Both the position numbers and the translations under genes were made by a program. Source: an uncultured Eubacteriales bacterium (GTDB lineage Bacteria > Bacillota > Clostridia > Oscillospirales > CAG-272). From it: a stretch of 64,000 nt of DNA. How positions within the stretch are numbered: position 1 is the first letter of the stretch; each line of letters begins with the position of its first letter. Below are positions 16,237 through 23,549 of the stretch, one piece after another. The stretch spans positions 1 to 64,000 of the forward strand of contig CAKVOU010000011.1 in the NCBI GenBank assembly GCA_934796165.1, written 5' to 3'. Below the pieces are notes generated by a model. The model worked only from the letters and a program-made list of their open reading frames with translations, was not told where the DNA came from and searched no databases.

Positions 16237-18000
16237 ATGGCATTTGACGCAGGTATGCTTGCCGCCGCGGCGCACGAAATCCGGAGTACGGTGCTCGGCG
16301 CGCGGGTGGAAAAGATCAATCAGCCGTCCAGGGACGAGATCGTGATACTCATCCGCTCCTATGACGGCGGCAGAAGAATTGATATTCAGACGGGGGCGAA
16401 TCCCCGCATTTGTTTTACCGGCAACAATCCGGAGAATCCGCCGGTGCCGCCGATGTTCTGTATGCTGCTCCGCAAGCATCTGTCCGGCGCAAAGCTGACC
16501 GATGTGAGGCAGGAGGGCTTCGAGCGGGTGGTAACGCTGGAGTTTGAGGCGCGGGACGAGATGGGGTTCCTTTGTGTCCGCCGTCTGGTCGCGGAGATCA
16601 TGGGCAAATACTCCAACCTCATTTTCACGGACGGGGACGGGAAAATCCTCGGCGCCGTCAAGCTGGTCGATTTCTCCACGTCGGGGCTCCGCCAGATTCT
16701 GCCGGGCATGAAGTACGAGCTTCCTCCGAAGCAGGACAAGGCGGACCCCATGACCGCGGACAAGGAGACCTTTCTGTCGCTTCTCTCGGCGTATCCTCCG
16801 GAGAAGGGAGCCGACCGGTTCCTTACCGACCGTTTTCTCGGCATTTCCGCGGCGGTGGCACGAGAGATCTGCTTCCGTGCGACGGGGCACACCGACGAGC
16901 CGGTCGCCATGACCGACGGGGAGAGACTGTGGCAGGAGTTTTCTTCTGTCACGGAGATGATCCGCACGGGGGCGTTTTTGCCGACCGCTGTCTATGATGA
17001 GGGCGGGAAGCCGGTGGAATACGCGTTTCTTCCCCTGACCCAGTACGGCGAGGGATTTGTGACCAAAACTTATTCCGGCGCAGGCGAGCTGCTGGACACC
17101 TATTTTGCCGAGCGCGACCGGGAGGCCAATCTGCACCAGAAGGCATCCGACCTGCTCCGCCTGCTCACCAACGCGGAGGCGCGGGTCAGAAAGAAGCTGG
17201 AGCTTCAGCGCGCGGAGCTTGCCGATTGTGAAAAGGGAAGCGGGTATAAGCGCGCGGGCGATCTCATTACGGCGAACCTCTGGCAATTGAAGCGGGGCAT
17301 GAAGCAGGCGGAGCTGACCGATTACGAGGACCTTCGCCCGGACGGCTCCTTCGGTACGGTGACGGTCACGCTCGACGAGCGGCTGTCCCCCGCGGAGAAC
17401 GCGCAGAAATATTTCAGAAAATACGCAAAGAGCAAAAATGCAAGGGTCGTGCTCACCGGGCAGGTCGCGCGCGACGAGGAGGAACTGACCTACCTTTACA
17501 GCGTGTTTGATTCGCTTTCCCGCGCGGAAACCTCAAACGATCTCATGGAGATCCGCGGGGAATTGTTCCGCTCCGGGTATGCGTCCAAGATGAAGAACTA
17601 TTCTGCTCCCAAAAAGAGCACGGCACCGACCGTGATGAAATTCCGCACGGGCGGAGGGCTGAGTGTGTTGTGCGGTAAGAACAACGTGCAGAACGAATAT
17701 GTGACGCACAAGCTGGCGGAGAAGACGGATTACTGGTTTCATGCCAAGGGCGTTCCCGGTTCCCACGTGGTGCTGGTGACGGGTGGAACCGAGCCGGATG
17801 CCGCCGATTTTACCGACGCCGCCGAGATCGCCGCGTTTTATTCTCAGGCGGAGGGGCAGAACATCGCGGTGGATTACACGCTTGCGAAGAACGTCAAAAA
17901 GCCCGCGGGCGGGAAGCCCGGGTTTGTGATTTACCACACCAACTGGACGGCGTATGTGACGCCGGACAAGGAGAAGATCGCCGCGATGCGGCAGAAGTGA
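16237..18000 (+). CDS. rqcH: NFACT-family protein, RqcH (ribosome quality control, alanine tailing)
   Basis: The product is 587 residues, full length for RqcH/FbpA. Order: NFACT-N (about 1-190), helix-hairpin-helix and coiled-coil middle (about 200-430), and NFACT-R (about 450-560, with YSAPKKSTAPTVMKFRTGGG, LAEKTDYWFHAKGVPGSHVV and VDYTLAKNVKKPAGGKPG). RqcH binds split 50S subunits carrying stalled peptidyl-tRNA and adds C-terminal Ala tails. The Asp-Arg pair needed for tailing in B. subtilis (97-98) appears here as Glu96-Arg97 in QEGFERVVTLE. The start is MAFDAGML, where homologues begin. It is a single gene closed by a strong terminator. Confidence 0.92.
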   Translation: MAFDAGMLAAAAHEIRSTVLGARVEKINQPSRDEIVILIRSYDGGRRIDIQTGANPRICFTGNNPENPPVPPMFCMLLRKHLSGAKLTDVRQEGFERVVTLEFEARDEMGFLCVRRLVAEIMGKYSNLIFTDGDGKILGAVKLVDFSTSGLRQILPGMKYELPPKQDKADPMTADKETFLSLLSAYPPEKGADRFLTDRFLGISAAVAREICFRATGHTDEPVAMTDGERLWQEFSSVTEMIRTGAFLPTAVYDEGGKPVEYAFLPLTQYGEGFVTKTYSGAGELLDTYFAERDREANLHQKASDLLRLLTNAEARVRKKLELQRAELADCEKGSGYKRAGDLITANLWQLKRGMKQAELTDYEDLRPDGSFGTVTVTLDERLSPAENAQKYFRKYAKSKNARVVLTGQVARDEEELTYLYSVFDSLSRAETSNDLMEIRGELFRSGYASKMKNYSAPKKSTAPTVMKFRTGGGLSVLCGKNNVQNEYVTHKLAEKTDYWFHAKGVPGSHVVLVTGGTEPDAADFTDAAEIAAFYSQAEGQNIAVDYTLAKNVKKPAGGKPGFVIYHTNWTAYVTPDKEKIAAMRQK

Positions 18001-18019
18001 AATGCTCCCGAATTCCGAA

Positions 18020-18059
18020 AACCGAAAGACGCCCGGCATCCGCCGGGCGTCTTTCGGTT
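18020..18059. terminator. Bidirectional terminator between rqcH and the lipoprotein gene
   Basis: An 18 bp perfect stem (AACCGAAAGACGCCCGGC and its complement) with a four-base loop lies between the convergent ends of the two genes. Confidence 0.9.
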
Positions 18060-18068
18060 ATGTAAGAT

Positions 18069-18695
18069 TCAGTTCCCGAGCTTCAGCGTGCCCTCTGCAA
18101 CAACATCGCCGAGCGGTGTTTTGCCGTAGGTCCCGTTGAATTGCCAGACGACCTTCACGGGGAGCGAGCCCACGCCGTCCGACTGAACGGGGAAGTCCGT
18201 TCCTGCGGTCAATTCATAGGTGCGGGTGAACACCGGGAAGGTTGTTTTCTCGTTTTTCTCCTGCCGGAATGCCGGTGTGGAAAATTTCCCGGTTTGGTCG
18301 CCGAGCGTGATCCTTCCCATATCGGGGCGTGCGCCGACATCGATGGAATAGCAGTGCAGGGAGGCGGTCAATGTCAGCGTGACGTGCACGCCGTCCGGGG
18401 ATTCCGCGACCCAGTCAACAAACAGGTCAAGGTAGGTTCCCGTCGTCGAGCGGAGGGTGCCGGAGGTTCTGTAAGCACGCTCGCTTGCGATTCCGGGGAC
18501 GGTTTCCGATTCGTTTCCGGCGGTGTCCGTTCCGGACACATTCCCGGTATCCGGCGCGGCGGCTGTCGTCCGCATTTCGGGGGTGGTCGCTTCCGGGCTC
18601 TTGGTTTCCGCCGGGGGAGTCTTCCCGCAACCGACCGTCAGAAGCAGGGCGGTCAGCAGTAAAACAGCGGATATTCTCTTTTTCAGATGTTTCAT
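18069..18695 (-). CDS. Secreted lipoprotein of unknown function
   Basis: The product is 208 residues. A signal peptide with basic KHLKKR and a Leu-rich core ends in TVGC, so Cys23 should be lipidated. Residues 24-75 are a low-complexity Thr/Ala/Pro/Ser linker. The remaining 130 residues are predicted mainly beta (for example TYLDLFVDWVAESPDGVHVT), resembling a small immunoglobulin-like or jelly-roll domain, but I recognise no family. It follows rnhA by 34 bases in the same direction and probably shares its promoter. Confidence 0.75.
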   Translation of the reverse strand: MKHLKKRISAVLLLTALLLTVGCGKTPPAETKSPEATTPEMRTTAAAPDTGNVSGTDTAGNESETVPGIASERAYRTSGTLRSTTGTYLDLFVDWVAESPDGVHVTLTLTASLHCYSIDVGARPDMGRITLGDQTGKFSTPAFRQEKNEKTTFPVFTRTYELTAGTDFPVQSDGVGSLPVKVVWQFNGTYGKTPLGDVVAEGTLKLGN

Positions 18696-18729
18696 CCTGT
18701 TTTCTTCGTTATCCTCTTTCTGACATCTG

Positions 18730-19173
18730 TTATTTCTTTGTAAACTGCGCGGCGTATGCGGTCGCCAGCTTGTCGCACCTTTCGTTGTACGGATGCCCCG
18801 CGTGTCCCTTGACCCAGACGAAGGTTACGTCGTGGATCTCCAGCAGGGCAAGCAGCTTTTCCCACAGATCCGGGTTGAGCGCAGGCGACTTGTCCGCCTT
18901 GACCCATCCGCGCGCCTTCCAGCTTTTTGCCCAACCCTTGGTCACCGCGTCCACAAGATACTTGGAGTCGGAGGTGAGCGTGACGCGGCAGGGTTCTTTC
19001 AGCGCACGGAGCGCTTCGATTGCACCGGACAGCTCCATGCGGTTGTTGGTCGTGGCGATCTCGCCGCCGGACAGTTCCTTTTCGCGCCCGCCGAATACGA
19101 GGATCGCGCCCCAGCCACCGGGGCCGGGGTTACCGCTGCACGCGCCGTCGGTATAAATCTGTACCTCTTTCAT
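18730..19173 (-). CDS. rnhA: Ribonuclease HI
   Basis: The product is 147 residues. It cleaves the RNA strand of RNA-DNA hybrids. The four acidic active-site positions are visible: Asp in VQIYTDGACSGNPGPGGWG, Glu in NNRMELSGAIEAL, Asp in TLTSDSKYLVDAV, and the last Asp in GHAGHPYNERCDKLA. The basic protrusion WKARGWVKAD of type 1 enzymes is present. I chose MKEVQIYT at 19173, behind GTCAGGAAG, because homologues begin there; the frame extends 18 codons further upstream without a good site. Confidence 0.95.
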   Translation of the reverse strand: MKEVQIYTDGACSGNPGPGGWGAILVFGGREKELSGGEIATTNNRMELSGAIEALRALKEPCRVTLTSDSKYLVDAVTKGWAKSWKARGWVKADKSPALNPDLWEKLLALLEIHDVTFVWVKGHAGHPYNERCDKLATAYAAQFTKK

Positions 19174-19226
19174 GGCTTCCTGACCCTCCGTTTCGTTTTC
19201 ACTGATGATCGTCTGTTTGTACGTCA

Positions 19227-19255
19227 ATTATATCACACAGGGAGAAAAAAAGCAA
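19227..19255 (-). promoter_or_regulatory. Promoter of rnhA and the lipoprotein gene
   Basis: The minus strand reads TTGCTT, 17 bases, TATAAT, about 50 bases upstream of the rnhA start. Confidence 0.8.
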
Positions 19256-19303
19256 CGGCGGCAGGGGCAAAGTTGAGCTTTTATTTATATTGTAAATTTT
19301 GTG

Positions 19304-19332
19304 TTGCAATCCGAAGAAAGAAATGTTATAAT
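19304..19332 (+). promoter_or_regulatory. Promoter of the E2-like gene
   Basis: The plus strand reads TTGCAA, 17 bases, TATAAT, about 50 bases upstream of the start codon. Confidence 0.8.
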
Positions 19333-19382
19333 GAAATATATATAAGTCAGATTAAGACAAGACGGAAAGGGGCGTGATCATC

Positions 19383-20327
19383 ATGACCGAAAATCGTTCG
19401 GAGCAGGCTGTCACGAAACAGGATGCGGCGGCAGTGGCGATGGAAGCGCCCGCGAGAAAGCGCAGGTTCGGCGACCGCAAGGAAGGCAGACGTCTCCGGA
19501 CTCTTCCCGCGATTACCCGGTTCATGCCGTATATCATGCGGGAGCGTTCGGATGCCTGCAATACCTATGCCGATGCGTTCAATGTCGATGTGACAGAGCC
19601 GTACTGCCGTGAGCAGGTCAGGGCGGGAAAAAAGAATTTCACCTTCCTGCATGTTCTGCTTGCCGCATATGTGCGTACCATCGCGGAGCGACCGGCAATC
19701 AACCGCTTTGTGAGCGGTCAGAAAATTTACGCGCGCAACGAGATTGAGATCGTGATGACGATCAAGCGGAATATGACCTCTGCCGGAGAAGACGTCTGCA
19801 TCAAGGTTATTTTTGACCCGCACGACACGGTGACCGAGGTGTATGAAAAGTTCAACCGCACGGTGGAAGAGGCGCTTGTGCCCAAAGAAAACGGAAACGA
19901 TTTTGAAAAGGTCAACCGCGCCCTGGTGAGCATTCCCGGGTTTGTCATCCGGATGGCGGTGCGGCTCTTGAATTTTCTGGATTATCACGGGTGGCTGCCG
20001 CGTTTTCTGCTTCGTGTCAGTCCGTTCCACGGCTCCATGATCGTGACGAGCATGGGCTCGCTCGGCATCAAGCCGATCTACCATCATCTGTACAATTTCG
20101 GGAATCTTCCCGTGTTCCTCGCTTATGGCAAGAAACGGACGGAATACGTGATCGTAGCGGACGGCGTGACCGAGCGTCATCAGTATGTGGATATCAAGGC
20201 GGTGACGGATGAACGTATCTGCGACGGTTTCTACTACGCGTCCGCGTTCAAGACGCTCCGGCGTTATGTGGAAAATCCCGTGCTATTGGAAACTCCGCCC
20301 GAAACGGTGAGGGAAGATATTGACTGA
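19383..20327 (+). CDS. Stand-alone E2-like (CAT-fold) acyltransferase with catalytic His replaced
   Basis: The product is 314 residues. It matches the catalytic core of 2-oxoacid dehydrogenase E2 enzymes: KNFTFLHVLLAAYVRTIAERPAINRFV is the characteristic helix-strand, and the C-terminal DERICDGFYYASAFK corresponds to the DHR-x-x-DG active-site motif. Glu277 occupies the catalytic His position while Asp281 is kept. There is no lipoyl or peripheral-subunit-binding domain, only a basic N-terminal tail, and no E1 or E3 genes nearby. So it is either a divergent acyltransferase or a non-catalytic relative. The ATG at 19383 is about ten bases after AAAGGGG. Confidence 0.8.
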   Translation: MTENRSEQAVTKQDAAAVAMEAPARKRRFGDRKEGRRLRTLPAITRFMPYIMRERSDACNTYADAFNVDVTEPYCREQVRAGKKNFTFLHVLLAAYVRTIAERPAINRFVSGQKIYARNEIEIVMTIKRNMTSAGEDVCIKVIFDPHDTVTEVYEKFNRTVEEALVPKENGNDFEKVNRALVSIPGFVIRMAVRLLNFLDYHGWLPRFLLRVSPFHGSMIVTSMGSLGIKPIYHHLYNFGNLPVFLAYGKKRTEYVIVADGVTERHQYVDIKAVTDERICDGFYYASAFKTLRRYVENPVLLETPPETVREDID

Positions 20328-20366
20328 GAAAAAGCGGCTTCCGCAAACGCGGAAGCCGCTTTTTCT
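20327..20366. terminator. Bidirectional terminator between the E2-like gene and the cyclophilin gene
   Basis: An 18 bp perfect stem (AGAAAAAGCGGCTTCCGC and complement) with an AAAC loop and T-rich arms on both sides. Confidence 0.92.
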
Positions 20367-20386
20367 GTTGTGCCGATCGGAATTGA

Positions 20387-21001
20387 TCAGTCCTTTGTCA
20401 CGAAGACAACGGATTGGATGACGGGCGGATTGACCGGCTTGGATTTTTCAAAGGAAGAACTGTACGTGACCTCGCAGCCTGCGATCTTGTCTACCACGTC
20501 CATGCCCGAGATGACCTTGCCGAATGCCGCATATTGCCCGTCAAGCCCCGCATTGTCCGCATGCATGATGAAGAACTGGGAGGAGGCGGAATTCATGTCG
20601 TTGGAACGTGCCATGGAGATGACTCCGCGGGTGTGGCTCAGATCGTTCGCGACGCCGTTTGCGGAGAACTCGCCCTTGATGGTTTCTTTGGAACCGCCGG
20701 TGCCGTTACCGTTCGGGTCACCGCCCTGAATCATGAAGCCGCTCACAACGCGGTGGAACGTCAGACCGTTGTAAAACTTTTCCCCCACCAACTTTTTGAA
20801 GTTAGCAACCGTGATCGGCGCCTTGTCGGGATACAGCTCAATGACGATCTGCCCGTAATCCTTGACGGTCATGAGTACATAATCGGTCGGCTCCGGGGAG
20901 GCCTTATAGCCTTTCGGAGTACCTGATCCGCAGGAAAAAAGAATCGCCGATGCACCGATCAGCAAGAGCAGTGCCAGCCCGAGGGAAAGAACACGTTTCA
21001 T
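20387..21001 (-). CDS. Cyclophilin-type peptidyl-prolyl isomerase lipoprotein
   Basis: The product is 204 residues. A signal peptide ends in LFSC (Cys24), so the enzyme should be anchored to the outer face of the membrane, where it would speed proline isomerisation in folding secreted proteins. The cyclophilin core has LTFHRVVSGFMIQGGDP with the catalytic Arg, SHTRGVISMAR, and NSASSQFFI. The start at 21001 is behind GGAGG; the frame is open 61 codons further upstream but those would include the promoter. The gene is monocistronic between a clear promoter and a shared terminator. Confidence 0.92.
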   Translation of the reverse strand: MKRVLSLGLALLLLIGASAILFSCGSGTPKGYKASPEPTDYVLMTVKDYGQIVIELYPDKAPITVANFKKLVGEKFYNGLTFHRVVSGFMIQGGDPNGNGTGGSKETIKGEFSANGVANDLSHTRGVISMARSNDMNSASSQFFIMHADNAGLDGQYAAFGKVISGMDVVDKIAGCEVTYSSSFEKSKPVNPPVIQSVVFVTKD

Positions 21002-21077
21002 GAAAACCTCCGGTTTTTCTTTTTGTTTTCCGGTCATCTTCGACCGTTTATTCGGAGAACTGCTCCGTTTATTTATC

Positions 21078-21106
21078 ATCATAACAGAGTTATGCCGCAA
21101 AGTCAA
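21078..21106 (-). promoter_or_regulatory. Promoter of the cyclophilin gene
   Basis: The minus strand reads TTGACT, 17 bases, TATGAT, about 75 bases upstream of the start codon. Confidence 0.8.
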
Positions 21107-21183
21107 GAGAATTTCCGCCTCGCGTAATTTTTCCGGAGGATCTCTACATAATATAAAGAGAAAAAGCGGAAAGGAGCGGGGCA

Positions 21184-22599
21184 ATGCAGGCGGAAGAGAG
21201 AGCGGAAAAAGACGGGCGGGAACGTAACTGGACGCGTCTTGCGGCGATCAGTCTGACGGTCGCGCTCTGGGGTGCGGGTGCGTATCTTATGCTTCGTTAT
21301 GCCATCGGGATCCTGCTTCCGTTTTTGCTTGCGCTCGCGGTATCGGCGGCAGTCCGTCCTCTCGCTTCGCGGCTTTCGGGAAAACTGCACCTGAACTTCC
21401 GCTTCTGTGCGTTTGTCCTGTTGCTGCTTCTGCTGTTGCTTACGGTATGGCTTCTTGTTGCCGGGTGCAACCGTCTCTTCTTTGAGTGTACCCGGCTCCT
21501 CGAATGGCTCGGCAGGGAATCGGACGGCGGAGCGGACGCTGTGGCACGTATCGGAGATTGGTTTACGGGGCTGGGGGAACGGTTTCCGCTGATTGGGAAA
21601 CTGCAAAAGATTCCGGCGCTTGACGCACTGGTTACCCGCGCGGATGAGATGCTCACGGCGGCACTGACTGGTCTTGTCGGCGAGCTGAGCGCGGGACTGC
21701 CCGCTCTTGCCGCGGGAATCGCCGGCGCGATGCCGTCGGTACTTCTGTTTGCGATCGCTTTCCTGCTCTCCTGCTTTTATTTTACGGCGGACCACGGAAG
21801 GGTCAGCGGTTTTTTTGCAAGGATCCTTCCGGCGGCGGTCAGCGAAAAATATACCCGACTGCGCCCCCGCCTGAAAAAAACTGCGGCGGGGTATCTCCGC
21901 GCTTACCTTTTGCTCATGGTAATCACCTTCGGCGAACTCTTCATCGGTTTTTCGGTGCTCGGAATGTCTTTTGCGTTTCTCCCGGCGCTACTCATCGCCT
22001 TTGTCGATCTGCTTCCCGTGTTCGGAACGGGAACGGTACTGATTCCCTGGGCAATCATCCGCTTGCTTGCCGGGGATTTCCGCACCGGCATCGGATTGCT
22101 GGTCCTTTACGGCGTGACGCTTCTGGTGCGTCAGATTATTGAACCGCACGTGGTCGGCGGGAGCATCGGAATCCATCCGCTTGCCTCGCTGTTTTCCATG
22201 TATGTCGGCTACCGCCTGTTCGGGTTGACGGGGCTTCTCCTGGGACCGGTTGCGGCATTGATGATACAGGCGGTTTTCTTCCCCCGGAGTGACGACGAAC
22301 AGGAAAAACCTGAAAACCGCGGAAGCCGTGAACAGGGAACGGGACGGCTCCCGGGGAGGAAGGCGTCCCCCGCGGTGTCGGAAACGGAAAGCGAATCCCC
22401 CTGCACAAACGGAACATCGGCAGGGGGAAGCGGGCGTTTCACCGGAGCCGGAACGTCGGCAGCCGGAAGCGGGTGCTCTTCCGGATCCGGAGTATCCGCA
22501 ACCGGGAATGTACCGTCCCCGACAGCGGCGGAAACGGACACAGGGAATCGCCGCCGGCACACCGGCTTTCACCGGGGAAGGGAAAAGCCGGACGGATAG
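21184..22599 (+). CDS. AI-2E family permease, YtvI-like sporulation membrane protein
   Basis: The product is 471 residues. Seven to eight membrane segments occupy residues 17-365, with the family pattern GMSFAFLPALLIAFVDLLPV, GTGTVLIPWAII and RQIIEPHVVGGSIGIHPLAS. Relatives in spore formers are annotated as sporulation integral membrane protein YtvI; the substrate is unknown. Residues 370-471 form a hydrophilic, low-complexity tail rich in Gly, Ser, Thr and Glu that is not part of the family, which normally ends soon after the last helix. The ATG follows AAAGGAGCGGGG. A CATAATAT at 21147 loosely resembles a sigma-E -10 box. Confidence 0.82.
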   Translation: MQAEERAEKDGRERNWTRLAAISLTVALWGAGAYLMLRYAIGILLPFLLALAVSAAVRPLASRLSGKLHLNFRFCAFVLLLLLLLLTVWLLVAGCNRLFFECTRLLEWLGRESDGGADAVARIGDWFTGLGERFPLIGKLQKIPALDALVTRADEMLTAALTGLVGELSAGLPALAAGIAGAMPSVLLFAIAFLLSCFYFTADHGRVSGFFARILPAAVSEKYTRLRPRLKKTAAGYLRAYLLLMVITFGELFIGFSVLGMSFAFLPALLIAFVDLLPVFGTGTVLIPWAIIRLLAGDFRTGIGLLVLYGVTLLVRQIIEPHVVGGSIGIHPLASLFSMYVGYRLFGLTGLLLGPVAALMIQAVFFPRSDDEQEKPENRGSREQGTGRLPGRKASPAVSETESESPCTNGTSAGGSGRFTGAGTSAAGSGCSSGSGVSATGNVPSPTAAETDTGNRRRHTGFHRGREKPDG

Positions 22600-22657
22600 A
22601 AGCAACCAACCGGCACGGCGGGTGTTTTTCGGGGGGGAGCAAACCCACGACCGGGCG

Positions 22658-22700
22658 GATAAAACAAAACAACCGCGCGCAGGTGAGTGCTGCTCGCGGT
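22658..22700 (-). terminator. Terminator of rpsT
   Basis: On the minus strand an 11 bp stem with one mismatch (ACCGCGAGCAG/CTGCGCGCGGT) is followed by TGTTTTGTTTTA. Confidence 0.75.
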
Positions 22701-22721
22701 CGCTTTGTAGATACTTTTCAA

Positions 22722-22988
22722 TTATTTGCCCATTGCGTTGAGCTTCTTGGTAAACTGGCTCTTCTTGCGGGCTGCGGCGTTCTTATGGATAATACCGTAA
22801 GCGGCTGCCTTGTCAATCTTCTTGACGGCGACCTTGTAGGTCTCCTGTGCTGCTGCCATATCGCCTGCTGCAACGGCTGCTTCGTACTTCTTCATATCGG
22901 TCTTCATTGCGGTACGGAACATTTTGTTCTGCAGGGTCTTGGTTGCGGTGACCTTTACGCGCTTCTTCGCGGATTTGATGATCGGCAT
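22722..22988 (-). CDS. rpsT: 30S ribosomal protein S20
   Basis: The product is 88 residues, normal S20 length. The N-terminal MPIIKSAKKRVKVTATKTLQ and the C-terminal KIDKAAAYGIIHKNAAARK are characteristic; S20 binds the 5' domain of 16S rRNA. The ATG at 22988 follows AAGGAGGTGAAC. The gene is monocistronic, divergent from rpoB, with its own promoter and terminator. A very long frame covering it and continuing antisense to rpoB is an artefact. Confidence 0.97.
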   Translation of the reverse strand: MPIIKSAKKRVKVTATKTLQNKMFRTAMKTDMKKYEAAVAAGDMAAAQETYKVAVKKIDKAAAYGIIHKNAAARKKSQFTKKLNAMGK

Positions 22989-23075
22989 ACTGTTCACCTC
23001 CTTGATAATATGTAGTGAAGTCAGACGCCGGCGTCTGAGAGGGCGCGCCGGGCGCAATCGTCCATATACCCGTAC

Positions 23076-23104
23076 ATCATACCATACCGCGCGGGGGATT
23101 GCAA
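23076..23104 (-). promoter_or_regulatory. Promoter of rpsT
   Basis: The minus strand reads TTGCAA, 17 bases, TATGAT, about 90 bases upstream of the start codon. Confidence 0.75.
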
Positions 23105-23322
23105 GACTTTTTTGAAAAAAGCGCAAAAAAATTTCCGCCGGACGGGGAACCGGGAAAAATCGCCGGTATCCGGCGCTGTACGGCGCACCGGAATCATCAG
23201 TATAACACATCCGGGGGAGAAAATCAAGCCCCCCGGAACGGGCAAAACGTGACGCTTCTGTAAAAACGGCGTTCGGTTTGCCCGTTTTTTTCAGAAAAAG
23301 CGGACAAATCTTGCCAAAACCC

Positions 23323-23351
23323 TTGACAAGTCGGAAAAATGATGCTATACT
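23323..23351 (+). promoter_or_regulatory. Promoter of rpoBC
   Basis: The plus strand reads TTGACA, 17 bases, TATACT, giving a leader of about 190 bases before rpoB. Confidence 0.85.
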
Positions 23352-23549
23352 TGTAAACTGCATTATAATCGCTGTACTTTCGAGCCGTGCAGGATATTGT
23401 GTCATTTTGTACAGAAAATCCGAGTGAATTTTTACGAGTAAATTTTCTGTAAACAATTTGACTGTATTTTGTAAAATTTGCGATCCGAGGGGCGGATTGC
23501 AGGCGGGATGCGGCAGTACACGGCAGTACATGAATGGAGTGAAAGTGAA

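Larger units (their letters stand above)
22989..23549. other. Divergent regulatory region between rpsT and rpoB
   Basis: This 560-base gap holds the rpsT promoter, the rpoB promoter and a roughly 190-base rpoB leader. The leader contains an inverted repeat ACAGAAAAT...ATTTTCTGT at 23411-23450 and two copies of CGGCAGTACA just before the start codon (23511-23532). I see no gene in it. Confidence 0.7.
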
